From the NCBI RefSeq assembly GCF_001746295.1, contig NZ_MJAH01000018.1, forward strand, positions 62,001 through 126,000: DNA of 64,000 nt. Direction: 5' to 3'. The notes beneath the pieces are model-generated. The model ran no database searches. It was given only the letters and a program-made list of their open reading frames with translations, and was not told where the DNA came from. Every line of letters begins with the position of its first letter. Position 1 is the first letter of the stretch. Below are positions 1 to 8,412 of this stretch, piece after piece. Source of the DNA: Streptomyces sp. LUP47B. GTDB lineage: Bacteria > Actinomycetota > Actinomycetes > Streptomycetales > Streptomycetaceae. Both the position numbers and the translations under genes were made by a program.

Positions 1-118
1 CACACGCCCCGCACTCCTGGAAGCGCAGCCGCCCGTCCGCTCCGGACGTCCAGAAGAACGCGGAGTCGTCGGTGAGTGAGGGCAGCGGACGCACGCCCGC
101 GCCGTTCTCCTCGGGCAC
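1..118 (-). CDS. DUF35 / OB-fold zinc-ribbon protein, N-terminal part (cut by window edge)
   Basis: Only the first 39 codons lie in the window. The start is a GTG 5 bp after the P450 stop; an in-frame TTG four codons upstream is the alternative. The peptide has the entry signature of DUF35 proteins: a proline-rich lead, then DDSAFFW, a short linker, GRLRFQECGAC, the first half of the rubredoxin-like zinc ribbon. DUF35 proteins normally continue into an OB fold and partner thiolase-like lipid-transfer proteins or MaoC-type hydratases in acyl-CoA degradation (for example ChsH2). Its position last in a P450-ferredoxin operon suggests a role in acyl-CoA chain shortening. The partner would lie beyond the left edge. 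Confidence 0.7.
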   Translation of the reverse strand, partial: MPEENGAGVRPLPSLTDDSAFFWTSGADGRLRFQECGAC

Positions 119-123
119 GGTCC

Positions 124-1482
124 TCAACCGCCCAGTTCCGCACGGGAATTGCGTCCGGTGACCGGCTCCGCGAGCCGCTGCTCGTCGCACGCCTTCTGCA
201 GCCGTTCCAGTGTCTCGTCGAGCCCCGGACCGAGCCGCTCGCCCGGTGCGAAGGTGGCGGGCAGATGCCGCATCCCGTTGATGACCCCGATCGTCTCGTA
301 GTGCACGGTGCCGTCCGGGTCGCATACGTAGTCGGGCATGCGGTCGAGCACGGCGAGCAGCATCCGCTTGAACACCGTCCGTGCCACGTTCGATCCGATG
401 CAGCGGTGGATCCCGAGTCCGAAGCTGTTGTGCCGGTTGTGCTTGCGGGCCAGGTCGATGTGGTGCGGGTCGGGGAACTGGGCCGGGTCGCGGTTGGCCA
501 TCGACCAGGACAGCCACACCCGGTCGCTCTCCTTGAACTCGGTGCCCGCGAGCGCACAGTCCTGCGAGACGGTGCGGCCGTCCCCGACCGCCGGTGTGAA
601 GAAGCGCAGGAATTCCTCGGTCGCCGGGTCGAGCAGCGTCGCGCGCTCGGCGCTGAGCCGCTCGCGTTCCTTCGGGTTCTGTGACAGCCACTCCAGCGCG
701 TGGGCGGTCAGTGCGGTCGTCGTGTCGAAGCCGCCGCCGATCAACAGCGCGACCACCCCGATGAGTTCCATCTCGTCCGGCTTCTTGCCGTTGATCTCCG
801 CCTTCACCAGGGCGTCGATCAGGCCCGGTCGCGGCTGCTCGCGTACGGACGCGATCTGCTGCGCGATGTCCCGCATCATCGCCATGTGCAGTTCGATGAC
901 CCGCGGCATGTCCGGGGAGTCGGGCGGCGTGTAGACGCCGGCGTGGGCGGGCTCGTTGTAGATGGTCCAGTGTTTGAGCGGAATGCCCAGCATGGCCAGC
1001 GTGAGCACCGCCGGCACGACGTTGGCCAGGTCGTCGATCAGGTCGATTCGGCCCTGCTCGATCTGCTCGTCCAGGCAGGCGCGCACCACCTCGTCGAGGA
1101 AGGGGATCCAGCGCTGGACGGCGGCGGGGGAGAGGTACGGGTTGAGGGCCTGGCGGTAGTGGCGCTGCTCGGGCGGGTCCATCTCCAGGAAGCCGCCGCG
1201 AAAGCCCCGGGCGCGCGTCGGGGCGGGAATGCTGATGCCCTGGTAGCCGGTGCCGTCGCCCGTGACGTCATGGTCGTTGGAGAGATACTCGGCCGCCCGT
1301 GCGAACTCGAACAGTTCGTTGTTGCCGCTGACCACCCAGTGCCCGCCGTGGGTGTCGGACCAGGCCACCGGACAGCGGCTCTGCATCTCCTCGGTGATCG
1401 CCTCGAACCGCTCGCGGTAGCTCGGGGCGTGGCGGTCGAAGGCGTAGACGGGCTTCTTGCGTTCCTCGCGTTCCTCGCTCAT
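124..1482 (-). CDS. Cytochrome P450
   Basis: Soluble bacterial class I P450 of about 452 residues, a heme monooxygenase that hydroxylates an unactivated carbon using electrons from a ferredoxin. Visible motifs are the I-helix oxygen-activation motif GGGFDTTT, the K-helix ExxR in EEFLRFF, and the heme loop FGLGIHRCIGSNVAR with the thiolate cysteine. The start at 1482 is preferred over an ATG four codons upstream because it forms an ATGA overlap with the upstream ferredoxin stop and follows GGGGAG. Translational coupling to the ferredoxin implies that the two work as a pair. The substrate is not identifiable; the SDR upstream in the same operon would oxidise an alcohol product. Confidence 0.95.
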   Translation of the reverse strand: MSEEREERKKPVYAFDRHAPSYRERFEAITEEMQSRCPVAWSDTHGGHWVVSGNNELFEFARAAEYLSNDHDVTGDGTGYQGISIPAPTRARGFRGGFLEMDPPEQRHYRQALNPYLSPAAVQRWIPFLDEVVRACLDEQIEQGRIDLIDDLANVVPAVLTLAMLGIPLKHWTIYNEPAHAGVYTPPDSPDMPRVIELHMAMMRDIAQQIASVREQPRPGLIDALVKAEINGKKPDEMELIGVVALLIGGGFDTTTALTAHALEWLSQNPKERERLSAERATLLDPATEEFLRFFTPAVGDGRTVSQDCALAGTEFKESDRVWLSWSMANRDPAQFPDPHHIDLARKHNRHNSFGLGIHRCIGSNVARTVFKRMLLAVLDRMPDYVCDPDGTVHYETIGVINGMRHLPATFAPGERLGPGLDETLERLQKACDEQRLAEPVTGRNSRAELGG

Positions 1483-1679
1483 CGGTCTCCCCATACCGTG
1501 ATGGCGCGCTCGGGGCAGGAGTGCGCGGCCTCGCTCGCCGGCTCCTCCTGGTCGGCCGGTACGTCCTCGTGGACGGCCGACGAGTGGCCGTCCACCTCAT
1601 CGAGCCGGAACACCTTGGGCGCGACCATGGCGCACAGGGTGTGGCCCTGGCAGCGCTCGGGATCCACGCGCACCTTCAC
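1479..1679 (-). CDS. Ferredoxin, [3Fe-4S]-type with CxxHxxC motif
   Basis: A 66-residue ferredoxin, the electron donor of the P450 that overlaps its 3' end by 4 bp. Cluster residues are C10, C16 and C55 (SCPE); the position that is cysteine in many ferredoxins is His13 (CQGHTLC). Actinobacterial P450 partner ferredoxins often carry His or Ala there and bind [3Fe-4S], but the cluster type is inferred. The GTG start at 1679 follows AGGAGAGAGGCC. A ferredoxin reductase gene is not adjacent; the KshB-like reductase at 23090-24127 or a housekeeping reductase would have to supply electrons. Confidence 0.92.
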   Translation of the reverse strand: MKVRVDPERCQGHTLCAMVAPKVFRLDEVDGHSSAVHEDVPADQEEPASEAAHSCPERAITVWGDR

Positions 1680-1740
1680 GGCCTCTCTCCTTTCGTACGG
1701 GTACATGGGAGTCGTACGGGTGCGGGGCGGGCCCGGGGGT

Positions 1741-2601
1741 TCAGCGGCGCCAGTCGTGCCACTTGAGGTAGCCGCCGGCGTCCACGCGCAGCTGCGTGCC
1801 GGTGATGTAGCGCGCCTCGTCGGAGGCGAGGAACAGCACCGCGTTGCTGATGTCGAGCGGCTCCACGTACGGGACGGGCATCGCCTGCTGCACCGCGAAG
1901 GAGGGCTCGGCGTCCGCCCGCGTGGGGTTCTCCAGATCCGGGCGGAACGAGCGGTACATGGGCTCGCTCTGCAGCATCGGAGTGTCGCAGTTCGTCGGGT
2001 GGACCACATTGGCCCGCTGCTTCAAGGGGGCCAGGTTGCGGGCGAGTTCGTGGATGTACTCCGACAGCGCCCGCTTGGCGAACGCGTAGCCGGCGCCGCC
2101 CGGATTCGATCCCGGCTCGGCGACGATGCCGTGGTCCATCAGGGCCGCGGTCGAGCCGGTGGCGATGACGGAGGCGCCCTCGCGCAGCTGGGGCAGGGCG
2201 GCCTGGATGGCGTTGATCGTGCCGATGAGGTCGACGTCGACGGCGTCGCACCAGGCTTGGAGCTTCGGCTCCCCGCGCAGCGGCGCGATACCGGCCTGGG
2301 CGACCACGATGTCGAGTCCGCCCAACTCGGCCACCCCGCGCTGCACGGCCTCGCGCATGTCGGCCATGCTGCGCACGTCCGACTGGAGCGCGACGACCCG
2401 GCGGCCCTGCGCCTCGACCAGGCGCACGGTCTCCTTGAGGTCGTCGGGCGCGGCCATCTTGTAGCCGACGGTCTCGTAGTCGCGGCACAGGTCCACCGCG
2501 ATGATGTCGGCGCCCTCTTCGGCGAGCCGCACGGCGTGGCTGCGGCCCTGGCCGCGGGCCGCTCCGGTGATGAACGCGACCTTGCCCTCAACACGTCCCA
2601 T
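1741..2601 (-). CDS. Mycofactocin-coupled SDR oxidoreductase
   Basis: A 286-residue short-chain dehydrogenase. The N-terminus GKVAFITGAARGQGRSHA followed by EEGADIIAVDLC and an insertion of about 20 residues is the hallmark of the subfamily that holds NAD tightly and recycles it with mycofactocin (TIGR03971 type). The Rossmann motif is TGAARGQG, the catalytic motif YAFAK, and the C-terminus DAGGYLKWHDW. It probably oxidises the alcohol made by the P450 downstream in the same transcription unit; about 60 bp separate it from the ferredoxin. The mft genes at 28.8-33.9 kb supply the partner cofactor. A close relative sits at the other end of the window (63145-63981). Confidence 0.9.
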   Translation of the reverse strand: MGRVEGKVAFITGAARGQGRSHAVRLAEEGADIIAVDLCRDYETVGYKMAAPDDLKETVRLVEAQGRRVVALQSDVRSMADMREAVQRGVAELGGLDIVVAQAGIAPLRGEPKLQAWCDAVDVDLIGTINAIQAALPQLREGASVIATGSTAALMDHGIVAEPGSNPGGAGYAFAKRALSEYIHELARNLAPLKQRANVVHPTNCDTPMLQSEPMYRSFRPDLENPTRADAEPSFAVQQAMPVPYVEPLDISNAVLFLASDEARYITGTQLRVDAGGYLKWHDWRR

Positions 2602-2698
2602 GAGCGGTGTCCCTTTGGTGTCGTAGTGACTGCTTGCTGTGAGTCGTACGGATGGCCACGTCCAACAGGCCCGGATCGTTGCCGAACGCCAGTGCCGT

Positions 2699-3232
2699 TT
2701 AGTCCACCCCGAGCCGTACGGTCTCGGCGAGCGGGCCCAACTGGGCAGCGGACAGCGCGTTGTCGAGCGGACCCACGTGAAGCACCGGATCCGTGTATGC
2801 CTCCAGCGCGGGCAGTGCGTGGCCTACGGTGCCGTCCGCGCCGCCGGAGAAGAGCGTGCGGCATCCCGCCGCGATGTCGTGCGTGCTGCCGCTCAGGGGG
2901 GTCCACCACCCTGGCACCTTGGGCGGCGATCGCCTCGACCGTGGCGGGACTGCCCGCGGTGTGCACGACGACCGCGTCGGCGCCAGGGCGTCGAGCAGGG
3001 GCGTCGCGAGGCACACTTCGCGGACCTGATCGTCACTGAACACGCACGCCAGGACCGCTTCGGAGTTCTCGGCGGCCTCTCGGATGCCGCTTGGGACTCC
3101 GGGTGCGGCCCGGGCGATGCGGCTGCGCTCCGCAGGCGTGCGCCCCAGTGCCCTCACCTCGTGCCCGGTCGCCGTGAGGGGCTGCACCATCGGCAGCCCC
3201 ACGCGTCCGGCACCGATGAATCCCAGGCGCAC
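2699..3232 (-). pseudogene. Decayed 3-hydroxyisobutyrate/6-phosphogluconate dehydrogenase-family gene
   Basis: The start is an intact Rossmann end, MRLGFIGAGRVGLPM, of the beta-hydroxyacid dehydrogenase family. Near 2983 the homologous text jumps to another frame (ADAVVVHTAGSPATVEAI) and near 2900 it returns (PLSGSTHDIAAG). The C-terminal all-alpha domain is then missing: the reading ends after about 178 residues against roughly 290 in the family, and the catalytic-lysine segment appears deleted before ALSAAQLGPLAE. Two frameshifts plus truncation argue for decay and against a single sequencing error. A full-length relative is at 6111-7010. A palindromic operator still precedes it at 3254. 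Confidence 0.8.
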
Positions 3233-3253
3233 AAGAATCTCCCTTCCGGTGAC

Positions 3254-3268
3254 GAGAATCGTAATCTC
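3254..3268. promoter_or_regulatory. 15-bp palindromic operator copy (upstream of decayed gene)
   Basis: GAGAATCGTAATCTC, a member of the recurring family with consensus GAGAAY-NNN-RTTCTC. It lies 21 bp before the ATG of the decayed dehydrogenase at 2699-3232. The family is defined by repetition in this window; protein binding is inferred. Confidence 0.7.
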
Positions 3269-3365
3269 GCCGCTTGTCGACGCGGAACCCCTCGGTCATC
3301 GGATTCTTCACTGGACTCTGCGGTTGGGTTGTTTCGGGTGATCGGAGTCATTGCTGCCGACCCCA

Positions 3366-3380
3366 GAGAATCGTATTCTC
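3366..3380. promoter_or_regulatory. 15-bp palindromic operator copy (SDR-ALDH operon)
   Basis: GAGAATCGTATTCTC, symmetric except for the pair flanking the central base. It lies 61 bp before the GTG of the SDR at 3442 and is the presumed control site of the 3442-8311 operon. Confidence 0.78.
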
Positions 3381-3441
3381 GCAACGAGGAAGCGTTCGTA
3401 CCGCCTGAGGGTCGACGCCCACGACACACCAAGGAGCCCGC

Positions 3442-4203
3442 GTGCACGCAGCAACTCGACACAAGGTGGCGGTCGTTACGGGCGCCGCCTCGGGGATCGG
3501 CCTGGCCGTCGCCCAGCGCCTCGCCCGCGACGGGGCTGCCGTGGCCCTGCTCGACCTCGACGCCGAAGCGGTCGAAGCGGCTGCGGCCAAGGTGCGCGCC
3601 GACGGCGGAACGGCGCTCGCGGTACGGGTGGACGTAGCCGTCCGTGCAAGCATCGACGCCGCGTACGCGCAGGTCCGCGAACAGCTCGGCCCGATCGCGA
3701 TCCTCGTCAACTCGGCCGGGATCGACGGCTTCAAGCGGTTCCTGAACATCACCGCCGAGCAGTGGGAACGGATCCTCGCGGTCAACCTCACCGGCACCTT
3801 CCACTGCTGCCAGGCTGCGGTTCCCGACATGCTCGACGCCGGCTGGGGCCGGATCGTGAACATCTCCTCCTCCAGCGCCCAGGGCGGCCAGCCGCTCATG
3901 ACCCACTACGTGGCGTCGAAGGCCGGCGTCATCGGCTTCACCAAGGCCCTCGCGCTCGAACTCGGCCCCGAGGGCATCACCGTCAACACCATCCCGCCCG
4001 GCTTCATCGACACCCCGATGTCGCGGCGCAGTGAGGAGAAGGGGCTGCTCGGCGACACCATCGAGAGCCACGCGGCCCGCACCCCGGTGCGACGTGCGGG
4101 TCTGCCCGAGGACATCGCGGCGGCCTGCGCGTACCTGGTGAGCGAGGAGGCGGGGTACGTCACCGGTCAGGTCATAGGCGTCAACGGCGGGCGGAACACC
4201 TGA
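3442..4203 (+). CDS. SDR family dehydrogenase
   Basis: A 253-residue classical short-chain dehydrogenase with TGAASGIG for NAD(P) binding, NSAG, catalytic Ser in NISSSS, YVASK and a C-terminal GYVTGQVIGVNGG. It resembles 3-oxoacyl reductase/hydroxyacyl-CoA or cyclic alcohol dehydrogenases; the substrate cannot be assigned. The GTG start follows AAGGAG. It is the first gene of a tight operon with an aldehyde dehydrogenase 1 bp downstream, which suggests oxidation of an alcohol to a ketone or aldehyde and then to an acid. Control by the palindrome at 3366 is inferred. Confidence 0.93.
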   Translation: MHAATRHKVAVVTGAASGIGLAVAQRLARDGAAVALLDLDAEAVEAAAAKVRADGGTALAVRVDVAVRASIDAAYAQVREQLGPIAILVNSAGIDGFKRFLNITAEQWERILAVNLTGTFHCCQAAVPDMLDAGWGRIVNISSSSAQGGQPLMTHYVASKAGVIGFTKALALELGPEGITVNTIPPGFIDTPMSRRSEEKGLLGDTIESHAARTPVRRAGLPEDIAAACAYLVSEEAGYVTGQVIGVNGGRNT

Positions 4204-4204
4204 C

Positions 4205-5656
4205 ATGAGTGCATCCGCGCCCCCGCGGGCGACGGTCCGTCACGACCACTGGATCGACGGGAAACCGCGCGGACCCTCCAGCGGCAGATACCTGCCGACA
4301 CTCCGGCCGGCCACCCGCGAGCCGGGTGACGAGGTCGCGGCCGGCGGCCCCGACGACGTGGACCGCGCCGTGGCCGCGGCCCGCGCCGCGTACCGCGCGT
4401 GGGCCGCCCTGCCCGCAGCCGACCGCTCCTCGGCCCTGCACGGCGTCGCGGACGCGATCGCGGCACACACCGGCGAGCTGACCGCCCTGGAACGGGCCTG
4501 TACGGGCAAGACGGACGCTCAACTGCGTCTGGAGACCGAGATGTCGGCGGCGTACTTCCGCTACTACGCGGGGGCGCTGCACGCCCACCACGGCCGGACC
4601 ATCGATCAGGGCGCGGGCGCCCTCACGTACACCCGGCTCGAACCGTACGGCGTCATCGCGGTCATCACTCCCTGGAACCTGCCGCTCAACCAGGCCTGCC
4701 GCGCGCTCGCCCCGGCCCTCGCGGCGGGCAACGCCGTGGTGGTCAAACCGTCGGAGCTGACGTCGGCCTCGACGGTGTGCCTGGCGCGGATCGCGAGCGA
4801 GGCGGGCCTGCCCGACGGGCTGCTCAACGTGGTGACCGGGACAGGCCACGAGGTGGGCACCCCGCTGGCGCTGCACCCCGAGGTGCGCCGCGTCGCGTTC
4901 ACCGGCTCCGTGCCCACCGGTCGGCAGCTGGCGACCGTGGCCGCCGACCGCCTGATCCCGCTCACCCTCGAACTCGGCGGCAAGTCACCACTGGTGGTCT
5001 TCGCCGACGCCGACCTGGAGCGCGCGGCTGCCGCCGCCGTGAATGCCGTCGCCGCGAACGCCGGACAAGTGTGTTCGGCCACGACGCGGCTGCTCGTCGA
5101 GTCCTCCGTACACGACCCCTTCGTACGTGAGGTCGCCGCACGGCTCGAACGCCTCGAACCGGCAAGGGACTTCGGCCCGATCATCACCGAGGCCCAGTAC
5201 GCCAAGGTCCTCGACCACTTCGACCGCGCCCGCGAGGCGGACTGCCGTCCACTGACAGGCGGCGGAGCGTACGAGGACGGGCCGCCCGCCGGCGGTCTGT
5301 ACATCCGGCCGACCCTCTACGCCCACGTGCCCCGCGATCTGCCGCTCGCCCGCGAAGAGATCTTCGGACCGGTCCTCGTCACCATGCCGTTCACCGACGA
5401 GGCCCACGCACTGGCTCTGGCCGACGACACCGCGTACGGGCTGGTCGCCTCCATATGGAGCGGCGACACCGCCCGCGGACTGCGCCTCGCCGAGCGGATC
5501 CAGGCGGGCCAAGTCACCGTCAACGGCGGACCGTTGACCATCGAGACCCCCTTCGGCGGCTACAAGCAGAGCGGCTACGGCCGGGAGAAGGGTCTCGAAG
5601 CACTGCACGAGTACGCGCAGGTCAAGACGGTCAGCCTCGCGCTGGGCAGTTCATGA
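4205..5656 (+). CDS. NAD(P)-dependent aldehyde dehydrogenase
   Basis: A 483-residue ALDH-superfamily enzyme converting an aldehyde to a carboxylate. Seen are TPWNLP in the cofactor domain, FTGSVPTGR, the general base Glu256 in LELGGKSP and the nucleophile Cys290 in GQVCSA, then EEIFGPVL and the C-terminal PFGGYKQSGYGREKG. Length and all key residues are normal. It begins 1 bp after the SDR stop and its TGA overlaps an ATG, so the operon is continuous. The acid it makes could be activated by the CoA-transferase at 7007 or one of the nearby CoA ligases. Confidence 0.96.
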   Translation: MSASAPPRATVRHDHWIDGKPRGPSSGRYLPTLRPATREPGDEVAAGGPDDVDRAVAAARAAYRAWAALPAADRSSALHGVADAIAAHTGELTALERACTGKTDAQLRLETEMSAAYFRYYAGALHAHHGRTIDQGAGALTYTRLEPYGVIAVITPWNLPLNQACRALAPALAAGNAVVVKPSELTSASTVCLARIASEAGLPDGLLNVVTGTGHEVGTPLALHPEVRRVAFTGSVPTGRQLATVAADRLIPLTLELGGKSPLVVFADADLERAAAAAVNAVAANAGQVCSATTRLLVESSVHDPFVREVAARLERLEPARDFGPIITEAQYAKVLDHFDRAREADCRPLTGGGAYEDGPPAGGLYIRPTLYAHVPRDLPLAREEIFGPVLVTMPFTDEAHALALADDTAYGLVASIWSGDTARGLRLAERIQAGQVTVNGGPLTIETPFGGYKQSGYGREKGLEALHEYAQVKTVSLALGSS

Positions 5657-5685
5657 ACCGAACCGTCACCGACCCGGGAGATCTC

Positions 5686-6114
5686 ATGCCACAGGCTGAC
5701 CAGCCCACTCCTTCGCCACCGGCGGCCCCGCTTCTGGAGGCCGCCCGAGCGTTGCGCCGGGCCATGCTCGGCGACGCGTACGTCGATGCCAACGCGGCCC
5801 CCGCGGGCACCGTCGCCGCGGATTTCCAGGACTACATCACCACCGTCGCCTGGGGCGCATGGGCCAGAGGCGGTGCGCTGAGCCCGCGCGACCGCAGCCT
5901 GCTGGTGCTCGCCATGACGGCTGCGACGGGGCGCATGGAGGAGTTCCGTCTGCACGCCTCCGTACGGGAGCGGACCGGTGTCACGGACGAGGAGCTGGAC
6001 GAACTGCTCTTCCAGATCGCGGGCTACTGTGGGGCGCCCGCAGGACTGGCCGCACGGCGTGCCCTCAAAGATGTACGGGACGTGCAGGACGGGCGAGAGG
6101 CGCCCGGGGTATGA
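5686..6114 (+). CDS. Carboxymuconolactone decarboxylase (PcaC-like) family protein
   Basis: About 142 residues of the CMD/AhpD-like all-alpha fold: GALSPRDRSLLVLAMTAA, then EEFRLHASVRERTGVTDEEL and ELLFQIAGYCGAPAG, matching PcaC-type proteins. The ATG at 5686 is preferred because GGGAG lies 5 bp before it; an ATG at 5653 that overlaps the ALDH stop would add 11 residues. PcaC decarboxylates 4-carboxymuconolactone, but no other protocatechuate genes are here, so it more likely acts on a different lactone or keto acid. The stop overlaps the next ATG. Confidence 0.85.
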   Translation: MPQADQPTPSPPAAPLLEAARALRRAMLGDAYVDANAAPAGTVAADFQDYITTVAWGAWARGGALSPRDRSLLVLAMTAATGRMEEFRLHASVRERTGVTDEELDELLFQIAGYCGAPAGLAARRALKDVRDVQDGREAPGV

Positions 6115-7010
6115 GCACGGTCGGGTTCATCGGGCTGGGCAACATGGGCGGCGCCCTCGCCGCCAACCTGGTGCAACGGGGTCACGGCGTCGTGGCGTAC
6201 GACACCGCCGGAGCCGGCGGACTGCCGTCCGGCGCGGCGATGACGTCCGGTGTCGAGGAGGTGGCCCGCCGCTGCGACGTGATGGTGCTCAGCCTCCCCG
6301 ACGGGGCGGCCTGCGAGAAGGTCGCTCGTGAGATCGCGACGGCCGCCGGGCGGCGCGCCACCCACGTCGTCGACACGTCCACCATCGGTGTCGCGGCCGC
6401 CCGCAGCGTCGCCGACCTGCTCGCCGAGGCCGGTGTCGGCTATGTGGACGCACCGGTCTCGGGCGGCGTAGCGGGGGCCCGCGCCCGCACCCTCATGGTC
6501 ATGTACGCGGGCGGCGACGAGGCGTGCGCCCGCGTCGAGCCGGTCCTGGACGGTCTGAGCGACCGGCGCCGACGGGTGGGGGACCGCCCGGGGCTGGCGC
6601 AGGCGCTGAAGCTCGCGAACAACTTCCTCTCCGCGACCGCCCTGTGTGCGACCAGCGAGGCCGTCGCCTTCGCCTGCTCGGTCGGACTCGACATGGCCAC
6701 GGTCCTCGAGGTCCTCAACACGTCGAGCGGTCGGTCGGCGGCCACCGCCGACAAATTCCCGCACCACGTGCTGACCGGGGGATATGCCTCCGGGTTCGCC
6801 AACACGCTGATGGCGAAGGACGTGGCGCTCTACCTGGAGGCCGTCACCGGTCAGGGCGGCGGGGGTGCCGGGCGGATCGGCCCGGTCACCGGCCGGGTGT
6901 GGGACGACTTCGCGACCGCCGAGCCGGGCGCCGACTTCACCCGGATCTATCCGTACACCGCACGGGCCCACCAGGAAGCTCTCCACGACAGCGCGGAGGA
7001 ATGCCCATGA
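6111..7010 (+). CDS. NAD(P)-binding beta-hydroxyacid dehydrogenase (3-hydroxyisobutyrate dehydrogenase-like)
   Basis: A 299-residue protein with N-terminal FIGLGNMGGALAANL Rossmann motif, VDAPVSGG (substrate-binding signature) and ALKLANNFL carrying the conserved catalytic lysine of the family. The C-terminal all-alpha domain is complete, unlike that of the decayed relative at 2699-3232. The family oxidises beta-hydroxy acids or reduces the semialdehydes with NAD(P). The start overlaps the CMD stop (ATGA) and its stop overlaps the CoA-transferase start, so it is internal to the operon. Confidence 0.9.
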   Translation: MSTVGFIGLGNMGGALAANLVQRGHGVVAYDTAGAGGLPSGAAMTSGVEEVARRCDVMVLSLPDGAACEKVAREIATAAGRRATHVVDTSTIGVAAARSVADLLAEAGVGYVDAPVSGGVAGARARTLMVMYAGGDEACARVEPVLDGLSDRRRRVGDRPGLAQALKLANNFLSATALCATSEAVAFACSVGLDMATVLEVLNTSSGRSAATADKFPHHVLTGGYASGFANTLMAKDVALYLEAVTGQGGGGAGRIGPVTGRVWDDFATAEPGADFTRIYPYTARAHQEALHDSAEECP

Positions 7011-8311
7011 CGACATCCGCAGCAGGCGACCGGGGCGCCGCGCAGGTGACAGAGGGCCTGGGTACCACGTCCGCGACAGACGGCGGGCACCCCCCGCCCG
7101 TGACGGACGGACCTCTCACCGGCGTGCGTGTTCTCGAACTCGGCAGCTTCGTCGCAGGACCCTTCGCGGGGCAGCTCCTCGCGGACCTCGGGGCCGAGGT
7201 CATCAAGATCGAGGCCCCCGGTGCCGGTGACCCGATGCGCCGCTGGGGAGTCCTGCTGGAGGGCCGCAGCATCTGGTGGTCGGCGCTCGCGCGCAACAAG
7301 CGTCTGGTCGCCCTCGACCTGAGGCGTCCGGAGGGCCGGGAGGCGGCCCGCCGTGTCGCTCTCACCTGCGATGTGGTCCTGGAGAACTTCACGCCCGGCC
7401 GGATGGAGGAATGGGGTCTGGGATACGAGGAGTTGAGCCGGGAGCGGCCCGCCCTGGTCATGACCCGGGTCTCCGGATTCGGCCAGACGGGGCCGCGCGC
7501 GGGCGATCCCGGCTTCGGAAGTATCGGCGAGGCGATGGGCGGACTGCGCGAACTGACCGGATCGCCCGACCGCCCGCCGGCCCGCGCCGCGCTGTCGATG
7601 GGCGACCAGCTCTCCGGAATGTTCGCTGCGTTCGGCACCCTTGCCGCGCTGCGGCAGGCCGAACGCGACGGCCGGGGCCAGGTGGTCGATGTCGCCCTGT
7701 ACGAGGCGGTGTTCGCGCTGTCGGAATCCCTGATCGCCGACTACGAACTCTCCGGCCAGGTCCGTACCCGCTCGGGCGGCACCCTCCCGGGCTCGGCCCC
7801 GTCCAACGCCTACCCCACGGCCGACGGCCGTCTGATGATCGTGGCGGCCAACGCCGACCCCATCTTCGTACGTCTGGCGAAGGCCATGGAACGGCCTGAA
7901 CTTGCTGACGACGAGCGCTACTCCACGCACGTGGCGCGCGGCGCGCACATGGCCGAGCTCGACGAGCTGATCGGCGCGTGGACCGGCACCCTCGACCATG
8001 GTGACCTGGACGAGCTGCTCACCGCGGCCGCCGTGCCGCACGGCTTGGTCTACCGGGCTCCGGACATGGTCACCGACCCCCAGTACCTGGCTCGGCAGAT
8101 GATCCAGCGCGTCCACGACACCGACCTCGGCCGCGAGGTCGCCATGGCCGGCGTGGTGCCGCGCCTGACCCGCACGCCGGGCCGGATCCGGTGGGCGGGA
8201 GCGCAGGTGGGCGCCCACACCCGGGACGTCCTGACCGAAGTGGGCTACCGGCAGACGGAGTTGACTGCGTGGGCGCGGACCGGTGTGGTCTCCGGGCCCG
8301 GCTGCGAGTGA
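7007..8311 (+). CDS. Class III (CaiB/BaiF) CoA-transferase
   Basis: A 434-residue family III CoA-transferase, which moves CoA between carboxylic acids through an enzyme-bound anhydride. Signatures are VLELGSFVAGPFAGQLLADLGAEVIKIE cut here to its core GPFAGQLLADLGAEVIKIE, DLRRPEG, DVVLENFTPG and FGQTGPRAG. Where many members have the catalytic Asp (PxFDxIAQAxGG), this protein reads PGFGSIGEAMGG. ATG 7007 overlaps the upstream stop and has GGAGGA 6 bp before it; ATG 7001 is too close to that site. It ends the operon and could load CoA onto the acid made by the ALDH. Confidence 0.92.
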   Translation: MTTSAAGDRGAAQVTEGLGTTSATDGGHPPPVTDGPLTGVRVLELGSFVAGPFAGQLLADLGAEVIKIEAPGAGDPMRRWGVLLEGRSIWWSALARNKRLVALDLRRPEGREAARRVALTCDVVLENFTPGRMEEWGLGYEELSRERPALVMTRVSGFGQTGPRAGDPGFGSIGEAMGGLRELTGSPDRPPARAALSMGDQLSGMFAAFGTLAALRQAERDGRGQVVDVALYEAVFALSESLIADYELSGQVRTRSGGTLPGSAPSNAYPTADGRLMIVAANADPIFVRLAKAMERPELADDERYSTHVARGAHMAELDELIGAWTGTLDHGDLDELLTAAAVPHGLVYRAPDMVTDPQYLARQMIQRVHDTDLGREVAMAGVVPRLTRTPGRIRWAGAQVGAHTRDVLTEVGYRQTELTAWARTGVVSGPGCE

Positions 8312-8336
8312 CAGACCAGAGGTGATCGCGGAAAAT

Positions 8337-8351
8337 GAGAACGACATTCTC
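8337..8351. promoter_or_regulatory. 15-bp palindromic operator copy (Rieske operon)
   Basis: GAGAACGACATTCTC, between the CoA-transferase stop and the Rieske oxygenase ATG (61 bp upstream of it). Both half-sites match the consensus fully. Confidence 0.78.
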
Positions 8352-8412
8352 TTCAGGCGGTAGCTCTGTTATCGTCGGCCTGTCGGAACGACGAGCGTGA
8401 GGACGGAACCCC

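Noticed and set aside
700..3039. Open frame of 779 codons on the plus strand at the left end
   Set aside because: It runs antisense to the P450, ferredoxin and SDR genes, which have clear motifs. No recognisable protein features.
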